Assembly (NCBI GenBank): GCA_027482985.1
Contig: JAIXVO010000398.1
Coordinates: 1-20,318 of the forward strand
Source of the DNA: Cyanobacteriota bacterium
GTDB lineage: Bacteria; Cyanobacteriota; Cyanobacteriia; Leptolyngbyales; Leptolyngbyaceae
Reading direction: 5' to 3'
DNA length: 20,318 nucleotides
Shown here piece by piece: positions 1-6,692 of the stretch (the first letter of the stretch is position 1; the number at the start of each line of letters is the position of its first letter). The position numbers and the translations under genes were made by a program. The notes under the pieces were generated by a model. The model had not been told where the DNA came from and searched no databases. It was given only the letters and a program-made list of their open reading frames with translations.

Positions 1-138
1 CCCCTCCAGAGGGCAACGCTGGGGCTTCGCATGCAAGCCCTAGTAGTGACGTGATTGGGCAATCCGCTAGAAACGCGCTTAAGTGGAAAGGCCTGATGGC
101 GACTCGCCTTTACCCTTGGTCGTTAGGCTGGCAGGGCT
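1..138. other. Intergenic stretch at window edge
   Basis: No coding region or RNA gene is recognisable here. Two short stem-loops are visible: GGGCTT/AAGCCC (22-40) and AAAGGC/GCCTTT (87-111). The second lies just beyond the stop of the minus-strand peptidase gene and could act as a weak terminator, but it has no good T run. Confidence 0.4.
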
Positions 139-885
139 CTAAGGGTCAAAGTTCAGGATAATGTCTTGGTTGATGGGTGGAGCGGTAGAGGGCGGCGCGA
201 TCGCGGTTGAAGGGACTGCCGCCACCGGAGCCGGCGATTGTCCATCCAAAGCAGGTGCTTGCCAGGGGGGTTGACTGGCAACGGTAGTTGGGGCAGGTGG
301 GCTAGATTCCGGCGGACGGATCGCCACAAACGCTTCTACTGCTTTCACTTGAGGGGCGGGATCGATCGCCACAAAATCGCCATCTTGCTTGCGGAGCAGT
401 TCAAAGTGCAAATGCGGTCCCGTCACGCCACCCGTACTTCCCACCTTGCCAATCACCTGCCGAGGTCGCACCGCTTCCCCATCACTCACCAAAATTTCCG
501 AGAGATGGGCATACAACGTCTGATATTTGCCATCGGCATACTCGACAATCACCATCTTGCCGTAACCATCGCCCCAGTCGGCATACCGTACATAGCCAGA
601 GTGTGCCGATAGTACGGGCATCCCTTCCGGCGCACCCAAATCCATCCCCGCATGCAGGCGGCGATCGCCATGAATGGGATGGGTTCGATAGCCAAACGGA
701 CTCGTCATTTCAACGACTTCGGGCAGGGGATAGTAAAAGTTAATGTCCTTCGGATCAGGCACATAGGTCGAGGTCGAGGCAATGCTCCAGGCCCATTTGC
801 CGCCCAGACTCCCTACCCGCCAAGTTGCCCCCACTCCCACTATCAACACCGCCAGGGTACCGATCAACAGCGATTTCAGTCTCAT
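139..885 (-). CDS. M23 family (LytM-type) zinc metallopeptidase, membrane-anchored
   Basis: A 248-residue peptidoglycan endopeptidase-like protein. Residues 5-20 form one hydrophobic N-terminal segment (uncleaved anchor or signal), so the catalytic part should face the periplasm. The M23 domain covers about 60-180 and has the zinc-site motifs intact: H78-A-G-M-D82 (HxxxD), H127 in YAHLSE, and the H158-L-H160 pair in GPHLHFE. The last 65 residues are rich in Pro, Ala and Ser and look like a flexible tail. An upstream in-frame start exists at 942, but the Met at 885 places the hydrophobic segment directly at the N-terminus and fits the family better. Transcription is divergent from the psaJ-like gene. 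The predicted promoter contains a LexA-box-like palindrome. The family either cuts cell wall cross-links or, when degenerate, activates amidases; here the metal site is complete, so hydrolase activity is expected. Precise substrate unknown. Confidence 0.92.
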   Translation of the reverse strand: MRLKSLLIGTLAVLIVGVGATWRVGSLGGKWAWSIASTSTYVPDPKDINFYYPLPEVVEMTSPFGYRTHPIHGDRRLHAGMDLGAPEGMPVLSAHSGYVRYADWGDGYGKMVIVEYADGKYQTLYAHLSEILVSDGEAVRPRQVIGKVGSTGGVTGPHLHFELLRKQDGDFVAIDPAPQVKAVEAFVAIRPPESSPPAPTTVASQPPWQAPALDGQSPAPVAAVPSTAIAPPSTAPPINQDIILNFDP

Positions 886-957
886 CAGCTCTACCAATCC
901 AGTGCAGCGAATATCCTTGCAGTGGCTCAACCCCAACCACAAGCCAAACCTCTGGTT

Positions 958-986
958 ATTTTAGTACTTAAGTACTATTTCTGCAA
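958..986 (-). promoter_or_regulatory. Predicted sigma70-type promoter of the M23 peptidase gene
   Basis: On the minus strand TTGCAG (981-986) is followed, after exactly 17 bases, by TAAAAT (958-963). Transcription would begin near position 951 and leave a 5' leader of about 65 bases before the start codon at 885. No other equally good pair was seen in this intergenic region. Confidence 0.55.
962..977. promoter_or_regulatory. 16-bp perfect palindrome, LexA-box-like operator
   Basis: TAGTACTTAAGTACTA is a perfect 16-bp palindrome. Its inner 14 bases, AGTACTTAAGTACT, fit every position of the cyanobacterial LexA consensus as I remember it (RGTACNNNDGTWCB). It lies almost wholly inside the spacer between the predicted -35 and -10 elements of the peptidase promoter, where a bound repressor would block RNA polymerase. 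The match is seen directly; LexA binding is inferred. Confidence 0.6.
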
Positions 987-1181
987 TGAGTTACTTCCGC
1001 GATCGCTCAGCCATATTGCACGGAGTCTATCTGCTTCACCGAATGCGGATAACGGTAGATTTCAAGCTTCTTAGTATCCCTGGTGACAATTGAGCTTCAT
1101 GATAGTTCCCTCGCTAGTTAGCAGAGTGTTGCGACAGGACTGACTACCGTAGGAGTGTGGTTTCCGAAAAGAGCATTCAAG

Positions 1182-1334
1182 ATGGTTCAAAAAGCTGCTA
1201 ACCAACCCCATTATTTGATTCGCTACTTGTCTCTAGCGCCAGTATTGGCTGTCGTCATGGTGTCGATCGCCGTCTCCATGTGGGCTTTCTTCAATTACTT
1301 CTTTCCCGACTTATTGGCACATCCCTTGCCGTAA
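1182..1334 (+). CDS. psaJ: Photosystem I subunit IX (PsaJ)-like protein, orphan and divergent
   Basis: A 50-residue single-helix protein. The segment RYLSLAPVLAVVM followed by a hydrophobic helix and NYFFPDLLAHPLP has the layout and hallmark residues of PsaJ (YLSTAPVL...FNRFYPDLLFHPL in the classical protein). PsaJ is a small thylakoid membrane subunit that binds peripheral chlorophyll and contacts PsaF. Two things are odd. It has about eight extra residues at the N-terminus. Also, aligned on the PDLL...HP end, the position of the conserved chlorophyll-binding Glu in IEFNRF is Phe (WAFFNYF), while the distal His of the HP motif is kept (H47). No psaF precedes it, although psaF-psaJ is the usual arrangement. 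The Shine-Dalgarno signal is weak. Two stem-loops follow, so it is probably monocistronic. PsaJ family membership is likely; it may be a paralogue of the main copy. Confidence 0.8.
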   Translation: MVQKAANQPHYLIRYLSLAPVLAVVMVSIAVSMWAFFNYFFPDLLAHPLP

Positions 1335-1352
1335 TTACTTTTGCATTCTTGC

Positions 1353-1369
1353 TTCTCTGAGTCAGAGAA
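1353..1369 (+). other. Stem-loop in psaJ 3' region
   Basis: TTCTCTGA and TCAGAGAA form an 8-bp inverted repeat around a single G, 19 bases after the psaJ stop. No T run follows. It may protect the transcript end ahead of the terminator. Confidence 0.4.
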
Positions 1370-1376
1370 AACCGAG

Positions 1377-1413
1377 ACTTGCAGGTCAGCACACTGAGAC
1401 TTGCAAGTTTTTT
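1377..1413 (+). terminator. Rho-independent-type terminator after psaJ
   Basis: ACTTGCA (1377-1383) pairs with TGCAAGT (1402-1408), and inside it TCAG (1386-1389) pairs with CTGA (1394-1397). Five T residues follow the stem. It separates psaJ from the ferredoxin-MBL gene, which starts about 90 bases later. Confidence 0.65.
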
Positions 1414-1502
1414 CTTGGGTGAAGCATGACCCGATCGCGATCGCCCCCAATTGCCCACGGCTTTCGCTAGCATCGAAGCATTCCCTGCTTGGCGATCGCT
1501 CT

Positions 1503-2378
1503 ATGGCTCATATAATCCAACGTCGTCCCGAAAATGTCGCGGGTGATTTCTATGTAGACTCCACCTGCATTGATTGCGATACCTGCCGCTGGATGGCACC
1601 CGAAATTTTTCAAGACATCGGCGACCAATCCGCCGTCTACCATCAACCCACCACCGCCGAAGAACGTCTGCGGGCGTTGCAAGCACTCCTCGCCTGCCCC
1701 ACAGCCTCCATTGGCACCGTCACCAAACCCGCTGATATTCAGACCGTTCAGCAAACCTTCCCAATTCCTTTAGCCGATACGGTATATCACTGTGGCTATC
1801 ACGCCGAAAATTCCTTTGGGGCGGCGAGTTATTTCATCCAGCGACCAGAGGGCAATGTGCTAGTGGATTCACCCCGCTTTGCGCCACCGCTCGTCAAGCA
1901 ACTAGAAGCCCTGGGTGGCATTCGGTACCTGTATCTGACTCATCGGGATGATGTCGCCGATCATCAAAAGTTTCACGATCATTTCGGCTGCGATCGCATT
2001 CTGCACCAGGATGACATTGCTGCGGGCACGCGATCGGTCGAAATCCCCCTCATGGGCACCGACCCCGTTTCGCTGGCACCGGATTTACTGATCATCCCCG
2101 TTCCTGGTCACACCAAAGGACACACCATCCTCCTCTACAATCAGCAATATTTATTCTCTGGCGATCACCTCGCCTGGTCGGATGAGTTGGGGCAACTGAT
2201 TGCCTTCCGCCGCGCCTGCTGGTACTCCTGGCCAGAATTGCAGCGATCGATGCACCAACTCGCCACCTACTCCTTTGAATGGGTGTTGCCGGGGCATGGT
2301 CGCCGCTACCACAGCGATCGCGCCACCATGCAACAGCAAATGCGACACTGCCTGGAGTGGATGGACAAGCAAGCATAG
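1503..2378 (+). CDS. Ferredoxin-metallo-beta-lactamase-fold hydrolase fusion
   Basis: A 291-residue two-domain protein. The N-terminal domain (about 15-75) is ferredoxin-like, with C22-x2-C25-x2-C28 and a distant C65-P, enough for one 4Fe-4S cluster. The C-terminal domain (about 95-285) is a metallo-beta-lactamase fold, with T-H147-R-D-D-V-A-D153-H154 replacing the usual THxHxDH, then PGH203TKGH, SGD221H and PGH265G. An open frame continues upstream to 1401, but that extension crosses the psaJ terminator and has no family-like sequence, so the ATG at 1503 is taken as the start. The arrangement is known from cyanobacteria and plant plastids and suggests a redox-coupled hydrolase or oxidoreductase. 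The substrate is unknown. It follows psaJ on the same strand, but the terminator between them argues against a shared transcript. Confidence 0.85.
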   Translation: MAHIIQRRPENVAGDFYVDSTCIDCDTCRWMAPEIFQDIGDQSAVYHQPTTAEERLRALQALLACPTASIGTVTKPADIQTVQQTFPIPLADTVYHCGYHAENSFGAASYFIQRPEGNVLVDSPRFAPPLVKQLEALGGIRYLYLTHRDDVADHQKFHDHFGCDRILHQDDIAAGTRSVEIPLMGTDPVSLAPDLLIIPVPGHTKGHTILLYNQQYLFSGDHLAWSDELGQLIAFRRACWYSWPELQRSMHQLATYSFEWVLPGHGRRYHSDRATMQQQMRHCLEWMDKQA

Positions 2379-2386
2379 CTAGCTAT
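2375..2386. repeat. Short palindrome over the MBL-gene stop codon
   Basis: ATAGCTAGCTAT is a perfect 12-bp palindrome that includes the TAG stop. It has no loop and no T run, so it is not a convincing terminator. It could be a protein-binding site or chance. Confidence 0.3.
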
Positions 2387-2440
2387 TGCAACTAACCAGC
2401 CAGCTACCTCTACGAAAGCGATAGATGCAACTCATAAATC

Positions 2441-2470
2441 TTGTGTAAGCCTAAGAATTTGCTCTAGAAT
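2441..2470 (+). promoter_or_regulatory. Possible promoter of the restriction-modification operon
   Basis: TTGTGT (2441-2446) and TAGAAT (2465-2470) are separated by 18 bases. The -10 matches the consensus at 5 of 6 positions; the -35 is poor. A start near 2477 would give a leader of about 27 bases before the methyltransferase ATG at 2504, which has no clear Shine-Dalgarno sequence. Confidence 0.35.
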
Positions 2471-2503
2471 TAGCACTAATCCTAACCTTGAACAAATGTA
2501 CTG

Positions 2504-3406
2504 ATGCTTAACCGTATACTTGACGCAAGTCAGTCTTTGAACACGAATTTAGAACGCGAGATTCAAACTAACATCTTATTTGGTGATTGTTTGGATAAAC
2601 TAGCTCATTTTCCTGATCATTCCTTCGATCTAATTGTCACGTCTCCCCCTTATGCAGACAGTCGTTTGAGAACTTATGGTGGCATTAAACCAGATGATTA
2701 TGTTGAATGGTTTTTGCCAAAGACTCAAGAGTTTTTAAGAGTTCTTAAGCCAACTGGTACTTTTATTCTTAATATCAAAGAAAAAGCTGTAGAAGGAGAA
2801 AGACATACTTATGTCCTGGAGTTGATTTTAGAGATGCGAAAGCAGGGATGGCTATGGACAGAAGAATTCATTTGGCACAAGAAAAATTGTTATCCCGGCA
2901 AATGGCCCAATCGCTTTCGAGATGCGTGGGAACGTTGTCTGCAATTCAATAAAAGTAGAAAATTTAATATGTATCAGGAAGCAGTCATGGTGCCGATGGG
3001 AGACTGGGCTGAAACTCGACTGAAAAAACTCAGCAATACCGATAAAGTCAGAGATGAATCAAAAGTCGGTAGTGGCTTTGGCAAAAATATTTCTAATTGG
3101 CTTGGCAGAGAAAAGGTATATCCAACCAACGTGATCCACTTACCGACCGAATGTGGCAATAAAAAGCACAGCGCCGCTTTTCCAAAAGCTTTGCCAGAAT
3201 GGTTCATCAAGCTGTTTACTCAAGAAGGAGATTGGGTATTAGATCCTTTTTTGGGTTCTGGTACAACGTGTAAAGCGGCGCAAGGTTTATATCGAAACTC
3301 CGTTGGAATTGAGATTTCACCTGAATATTACGACTTGGCGATCGCGAATCTAGAACCTCTTCAACACACGCTTTTTGAGGAATCTGGACAATATGCCACG
3401 CGTTGA
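2504..3406 (+). CDS. Type II DNA methyltransferase, N4-cytosine type (beta-class order)
   Basis: A 300-residue site-specific DNA methyltransferase of the N6/N4 amino-methyltransferase family. The catalytic motif IV is T46-S-P-P-Y50, whose Ser in place of Asp/Asn points to N4-cytosine rather than N6-adenine methylation. The AdoMet-binding motif I, D247-P-F-L-G-S-G-T-T255, comes near the C-terminus, so the order IV then I is that of the beta class. A central segment of about 100-210 probably holds target recognition. Its end overlaps the start of the endonuclease gene by 14 bases, a typical restriction-modification arrangement in which this enzyme protects the host's own sites. The gene is clearly AT-richer than its neighbours and contains only one HIP1 octamer (about 3338-3345), a sign of acquisition. 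The recognition sequence cannot be read from the sequence. Confidence 0.9.
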   Translation: MLNRILDASQSLNTNLEREIQTNILFGDCLDKLAHFPDHSFDLIVTSPPYADSRLRTYGGIKPDDYVEWFLPKTQEFLRVLKPTGTFILNIKEKAVEGERHTYVLELILEMRKQGWLWTEEFIWHKKNCYPGKWPNRFRDAWERCLQFNKSRKFNMYQEAVMVPMGDWAETRLKKLSNTDKVRDESKVGSGFGKNISNWLGREKVYPTNVIHLPTECGNKKHSAAFPKALPEWFIKLFTQEGDWVLDPFLGSGTTCKAAQGLYRNSVGIEISPEYYDLAIANLEPLQHTLFEESGQYATR

Positions 3407-4142
3407 CTCGCAAGCCATCGTTCACTACGTTGAGGAAAATATTCCACGCTTTCACGAAAGCCGCATTAATTGTCTAAGTAACTTGAAGTTGCAAACTATT
3501 CTTAAGCGCAAGAATCCATATCTCTTTAAAGCTAAAAACCTGATAACGGCAAGTAGTCTAGTTGAAGAGTTGCTGAAAGCTTACCTATCTTCATCAGAAG
3601 AAGGTTTATTTGGAGGCTTCCTGGAAGGGTTAGCCATCTTCATTTGTACTCAAACTTTTGGAGGTAGAAAGTCTTCCTCGGAGGGAATTGATTTAGAGTT
3701 TGAGCGAGAACAAGTGAGGTATATCGTTTCCATCAAATCTGGTCCCAATTGGGCTAATAGCTCTCAGATTCGGAGAATGGTGGATAATTTCAATAAGGCC
3801 AAAAAAATACTGAGAACAAATTCTTTACTGATGAATGTGCAAGCTATTAATGGCTGTTGTTATGGTAAAGATGATCAGCCAGATAAAGGTGAATATTTAA
3901 AGCTGTGTGGACAAAGATTTTGGGAATTCATCTCTGACCAGGCTTCCTTGTATACCGACATTATTGAGCCGATTGGCTATCAAGCAAGAGAGAACAACGA
4001 ACAATTTCAAGCTGAATACGTAAAGGTTGTTAATCGATTTACATTTGAGTTTATGCAGAAATTTTGCGACGCAGATGGTCAAATCATTTGGGAAAGAATT
4101 GTGCAACTCAATTCAGGAGCAAAACTACCCCCAGCACCATGA
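3393..4142 (+). CDS. PmeII-type type II restriction endonuclease
   Basis: A 249-residue protein that I recognise as a PmeII-family restriction endonuclease from the run RKNPYLFKAKN (about 39-49), the SSSEE...F...LEGLAIF segment (67-83) and the core SEGIDLEFE...YIVSIKSGPNW. The likely PD-(D/E)xK catalytic residues are E79, D100 and the S113-I-K115 triad Lys. It should cut unmethylated DNA at the site its partner methyltransferase protects. The ATG at 3393 is preferred; a TTG start at 3375 would add six residues and lengthen the overlap with the methyltransferase. Base composition matches the methyltransferase gene and differs from the flanks. The stop is only 26 bases from the stop of the convergent rRNA methyltransferase gene, with no obvious terminator between them. 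Restriction activity is inferred from homology and context. Confidence 0.8.
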   Translation: MPRVDSQAIVHYVEENIPRFHESRINCLSNLKLQTILKRKNPYLFKAKNLITASSLVEELLKAYLSSSEEGLFGGFLEGLAIFICTQTFGGRKSSSEGIDLEFEREQVRYIVSIKSGPNWANSSQIRRMVDNFNKAKKILRTNSLLMNVQAINGCCYGKDDQPDKGEYLKLCGQRFWEFISDQASLYTDIIEPIGYQARENNEQFQAEYVKVVNRFTFEFMQKFCDADGQIIWERIVQLNSGAKLPPAP

Positions 4143-4168
4143 TTGAATGTTGCAACACGATGATAAGT

Positions 4169-5347
4169 TTATTCTACCGCTAAAACCAAACCTTTCAAGT
4201 ACACGCCTTCGGGATGGAAGATGCTGACGGGGTGATCGCCAGGTTGGGAGAGGTGGGAGAGAATCCGAATCCGGCGTTTGGCTTCGATCGCCCCAGCCAT
4301 GACTGCGCCCTGAAACAAATCCGTGGTGACGACCTGGGAGCAGGAAAAGGTGAAGACGATGCCACCGGGACGAAGTTTGGCAAAGGCGAGTTGGTTCAGG
4401 CGTTTGTAGGCCATGACTGCGGCGTGGCGGGCGGAGAGACTTTTGGCAAAGGCGGGTGGATCGAGGATGATCACGTCATAGTCGGCATCACAGGTTTTGA
4501 GGAAGTCAAAGACATCAGTGGCGATCGCTTGGTGGGGCACCTGATGGGGATTGTTGAGGGCGACATTTTGTTCTGTCCAGGCGATCGCGCGGGCGGAACT
4601 GTCGATGGAGTGGACGAGCGCGGCACCTGACTGAGCGGCATACACCGAGAAGCCACCGGAATAGCAGAACGTATTTAAGACTCGCTGACCGCTGGCATAC
4701 TGTGCTAACAGGTGACGATTCTCGCGCTGGTCGAGGAATAAGCCCGTTTTTTGCCCCTCAGCCCAATCTACTTCAAAGGGATGCCCGTGTTCCCGCACTT
4801 TGCCTCGCGACTGAGTGCCCAGCAGGTAGGGCGTGGGCGGCTGATGGCGGACAAGAACGGTGGTGGTTTTGTCGTAAATCGCCTGCAGGTCAGACCCGTA
4901 AACGGTTTGCAGGCAATCGCGAATCAGCCCCAGTTGTTGCACCATGCCCCAGGAATGCGCCTGCACAACTGCGGTGCCCTCGTACCAGTCCACAATCAAG
5001 CCTGGTAGCCCATCCCCTTCGGCATTGATCAGGCGATAACAGGTGGTGCGATCGCTGTTCACCAGTCCTAACTGTTGGCGGAGTTGAAAAGCTGCCTGAA
5101 ACCGTTCCAAAAATAGCTGCTCGACGCTATCAACCGGGGCAAAGGACAGAATTTTGACGGCGATGCTACCGGGGGCATAATGTCCGGTGGCTAGATATTC
5201 GCCGCTGGCACTGTAAACCGCCACCACATCGCCTTCTTCAATCCCTTTTTCGAGTTGCTGAATGGCACCAGAAAAAATCCAGGGATGGAACCGCTTGACG
5301 GCATCAACTTTGCGATTGTGAAGGGTGACTTTGGGAAAATCAGCCAT
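4169..5347 (-). CDS. rlmI: RlmI-like 23S rRNA (cytosine-C5) methyltransferase
   Basis: A 392-residue AdoMet-dependent RNA methyltransferase. The N-terminal part (1-70) is PUA-like: [12 protein letters not shown], then [13 protein letters not shown]. The central insert leads to the catalytic domain with FLDQREN (204-210), AdoMet motif NTFCYSGGF (225-233), DPPAF (296-300) and the S-C336-S loop that carries the presumed nucleophilic Cys of 5-methylcytosine enzymes. The E. coli homologue modifies C1962 of 23S rRNA; the same target is inferred here. The start ATG overlaps the last codons of mnmA by 8 bases (ATGGCTGA), so the two genes are translationally coupled in one operon of RNA-modification functions. 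Length is normal for the family and all motifs are intact. Confidence 0.9.
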   Translation of the reverse strand: MADFPKVTLHNRKVDAVKRFHPWIFSGAIQQLEKGIEEGDVVAVYSASGEYLATGHYAPGSIAVKILSFAPVDSVEQLFLERFQAAFQLRQQLGLVNSDRTTCYRLINAEGDGLPGLIVDWYEGTAVVQAHSWGMVQQLGLIRDCLQTVYGSDLQAIYDKTTTVLVRHQPPTPYLLGTQSRGKVREHGHPFEVDWAEGQKTGLFLDQRENRHLLAQYASGQRVLNTFCYSGGFSVYAAQSGAALVHSIDSSARAIAWTEQNVALNNPHQVPHQAIATDVFDFLKTCDADYDVIILDPPAFAKSLSARHAAVMAYKRLNQLAFAKLRPGGIVFTFSCSQVVTTDLFQGAVMAGAIEAKRRIRILSHLSQPGDHPVSIFHPEGVYLKGLVLAVE

Positions 5348-6407
5348 GCTGAACCTCTTCTCGCTCGATCAGACCGCCGCCGAGGAGCGTTTCGCCATCG
5401 TACCAAACCGCTGCCTGACCAGGCGTGATGCTGGATTGGGGCGTATCAAAAACTATCCGTACCCGATTATTTTCCATGGGAATGATGGTTGCAGGAACCG
5501 CCTGCGCCCGATAGCGAATTTGGACTTCGCCACGAATGGGGGCTGTGGGGGCGGCGATCGACACCCAGTTCACCTGTTGCACAGTGCAGTCCGTCGCTAG
5601 AGTCGCGGCGCGATCGCCCACAATCACCTGATTTTTGACGGCATCCAGTGCCACCACGTACAGCGGTTCACTATGGGCGATCCCCAAACCTTTCCGCTGC
5701 CCAATGGTGTAATGGTGAATGCCTTCGTGGTAACCCAGTACTCGTCCGGTCTGATCCACAATTTCGCCCTGCTGCGGCGTAATGTAGCGGTCAAGAAATG
5801 CCCGCATGGAACCATTGGCTTCCACCAGGCAGAGATCCTGACTTTCCGGCTTATCGGCCGTGTGCAACCCAAAGGCCGCAGCGACCCGGCGAGTTTCGGT
5901 TTTGGCTTGTTCGCCTAACGGAAACAGGACGTGCGCTAGAATTTCTTGCGCCAGATCGTAGAGGAAGTAAGACTGATCTTTGGTGCGATCGCTCGCTCGC
6001 AGGAGTTGATACCGTCCCGTGGTGACATCGTGACGGATGCGGGCATAGTGTCCCGTGGCGATGCGATCGCAGGCCAATTCGCGGCGGGCATAGTCCAACA
6101 TGGGGCCAAATTTCACCGCCTTGTTGCACTGAGAACAAGGCAGTGGCGTAATCCCATCCCGATAGCCCGTTACCAGATAATTAATAATGTGCTGTTCAAA
6201 CACGTCGCGGGTATCCACAATGTGATGCGGAATGTCCAGGTGTTCGCAGAGCTTGGCGGCATCGACCATGCCTTCCGAGCAGCACTGTCCCTTGCCCTTC
6301 ATCAGCCACAGGGTTAACCCAATCACGTCATAGCCCTGCTCATGCAAAATGGCTGCTGCAGCCGAGCTGTCGACCCCGCCAGAAAGTCCTACTACCACCT
6401 TAGTCAT
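5340..6407 (-). CDS. mnmA: tRNA-specific 2-thiouridylase MnmA
   Basis: A 355-residue enzyme that thiolates U34 at the wobble position of the Lys, Glu and Gln tRNAs in the cytoplasm, using ATP to activate the uridine. The PP-loop is S9-G-G-V-D-S-S15. The two redox/catalytic Cys are present: C94 in [10 protein letters not shown] and C193 in [27 protein letters not shown] and the [13 protein letters not shown] segment are also family hallmarks. The Met at 6407 starts directly at [11 protein letters not shown] as in homologues. In-frame Met codons upstream (one at 6419 with AGGTG immediately before it) could add 4 or more residues. It is the first gene of a two-gene operon and overlaps the rRNA methyltransferase start by 8 bases. 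Confidence 0.95.
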   Translation of the reverse strand: MTKVVVGLSGGVDSSAAAAILHEQGYDVIGLTLWLMKGKGQCCSEGMVDAAKLCEHLDIPHHIVDTRDVFEQHIINYLVTGYRDGITPLPCSQCNKAVKFGPMLDYARRELACDRIATGHYARIRHDVTTGRYQLLRASDRTKDQSYFLYDLAQEILAHVLFPLGEQAKTETRRVAAAFGLHTADKPESQDLCLVEANGSMRAFLDRYITPQQGEIVDQTGRVLGYHEGIHHYTIGQRKGLGIAHSEPLYVVALDAVKNQVIVGDRAATLATDCTVQQVNWVSIAAPTAPIRGEVQIRYRAQAVPATIIPMENNRVRIVFDTPQSSITPGQAAVWYDGETLLGGGLIEREEVQHG

Positions 6408-6462
6408 CGACCGATCCATCACCTGTTGATGCATATCTTGCTTCTTACAGGCTAACACTCCA

Positions 6463-6494
6463 CTGGACAGAGCGGCGGATGTTGCCCTGTCCAG
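6463..6494 (-). other. Stem-loop in mnmA leader region
   Basis: CTGGACAG (6463-6470) and CTGTCCAG (6487-6494) are perfect 8-base complements around a 16-base loop, 56 bases upstream of the mnmA start. It could be a leader hairpin or an operator. No T run is present on either side. Confidence 0.4.
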
Positions 6495-6630
6495 CACCTT
6501 CTATGGTCATGTTCTACGCAGAAGAAATAGAGCACGATCGCGAATCGCACCCACAAAATGCACCCATTGACAAAGACAGGCTGCACTCACGGTAGAGGAA
6601 AAAAGACCCATTCAGTGGATAGCGTAATAG

Positions 6631-6665
6631 GCAATGGAATGAAGTTTTCCGACCTGTTCCATTGC
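6631..6665 (+). other. Stem-loop upstream of unknown membrane protein gene
   Basis: GCAATGGAA (6631-6639) and TTCCATTGC (6657-6665) are perfect 9-base complements around a 17-base loop, ending 27 bases before the ATG at 6693. It is placed to be a 5'-leader hairpin that could influence translation or act as an operator. The same 285-bp spacer (6408-6692) holds no other gene-like structure. Confidence 0.4.
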
Positions 6666-6692
6666 AACTAATGGCATTAGCAAAATCCTACT

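Noticed and set aside
1..120. Possible end of an RNA gene (tRNA, tmRNA or RNase P RNA)
   Set aside because: No T-loop, CCA end or conserved RNase P/tmRNA blocks were found; only two short hairpins.
652..1074. 140-codon frame antisense to the M23 gene and through its promoter
   Set aside because: It overlaps the well-supported peptidase gene and has low-complexity composition typical of a shadow frame.
1401..1502. In-frame N-terminal extension of the ferredoxin-MBL gene
   Set aside because: It begins inside the psaJ terminator stem and encodes no conserved residues; the ATG at 1503 directly precedes the ferredoxin domain.
4214..4630. 138-codon frame antisense to the rRNA methyltransferase
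   Set aside because: The opposite strand encodes an intact RlmI-like protein with all motifs; this is a GC-driven shadow.
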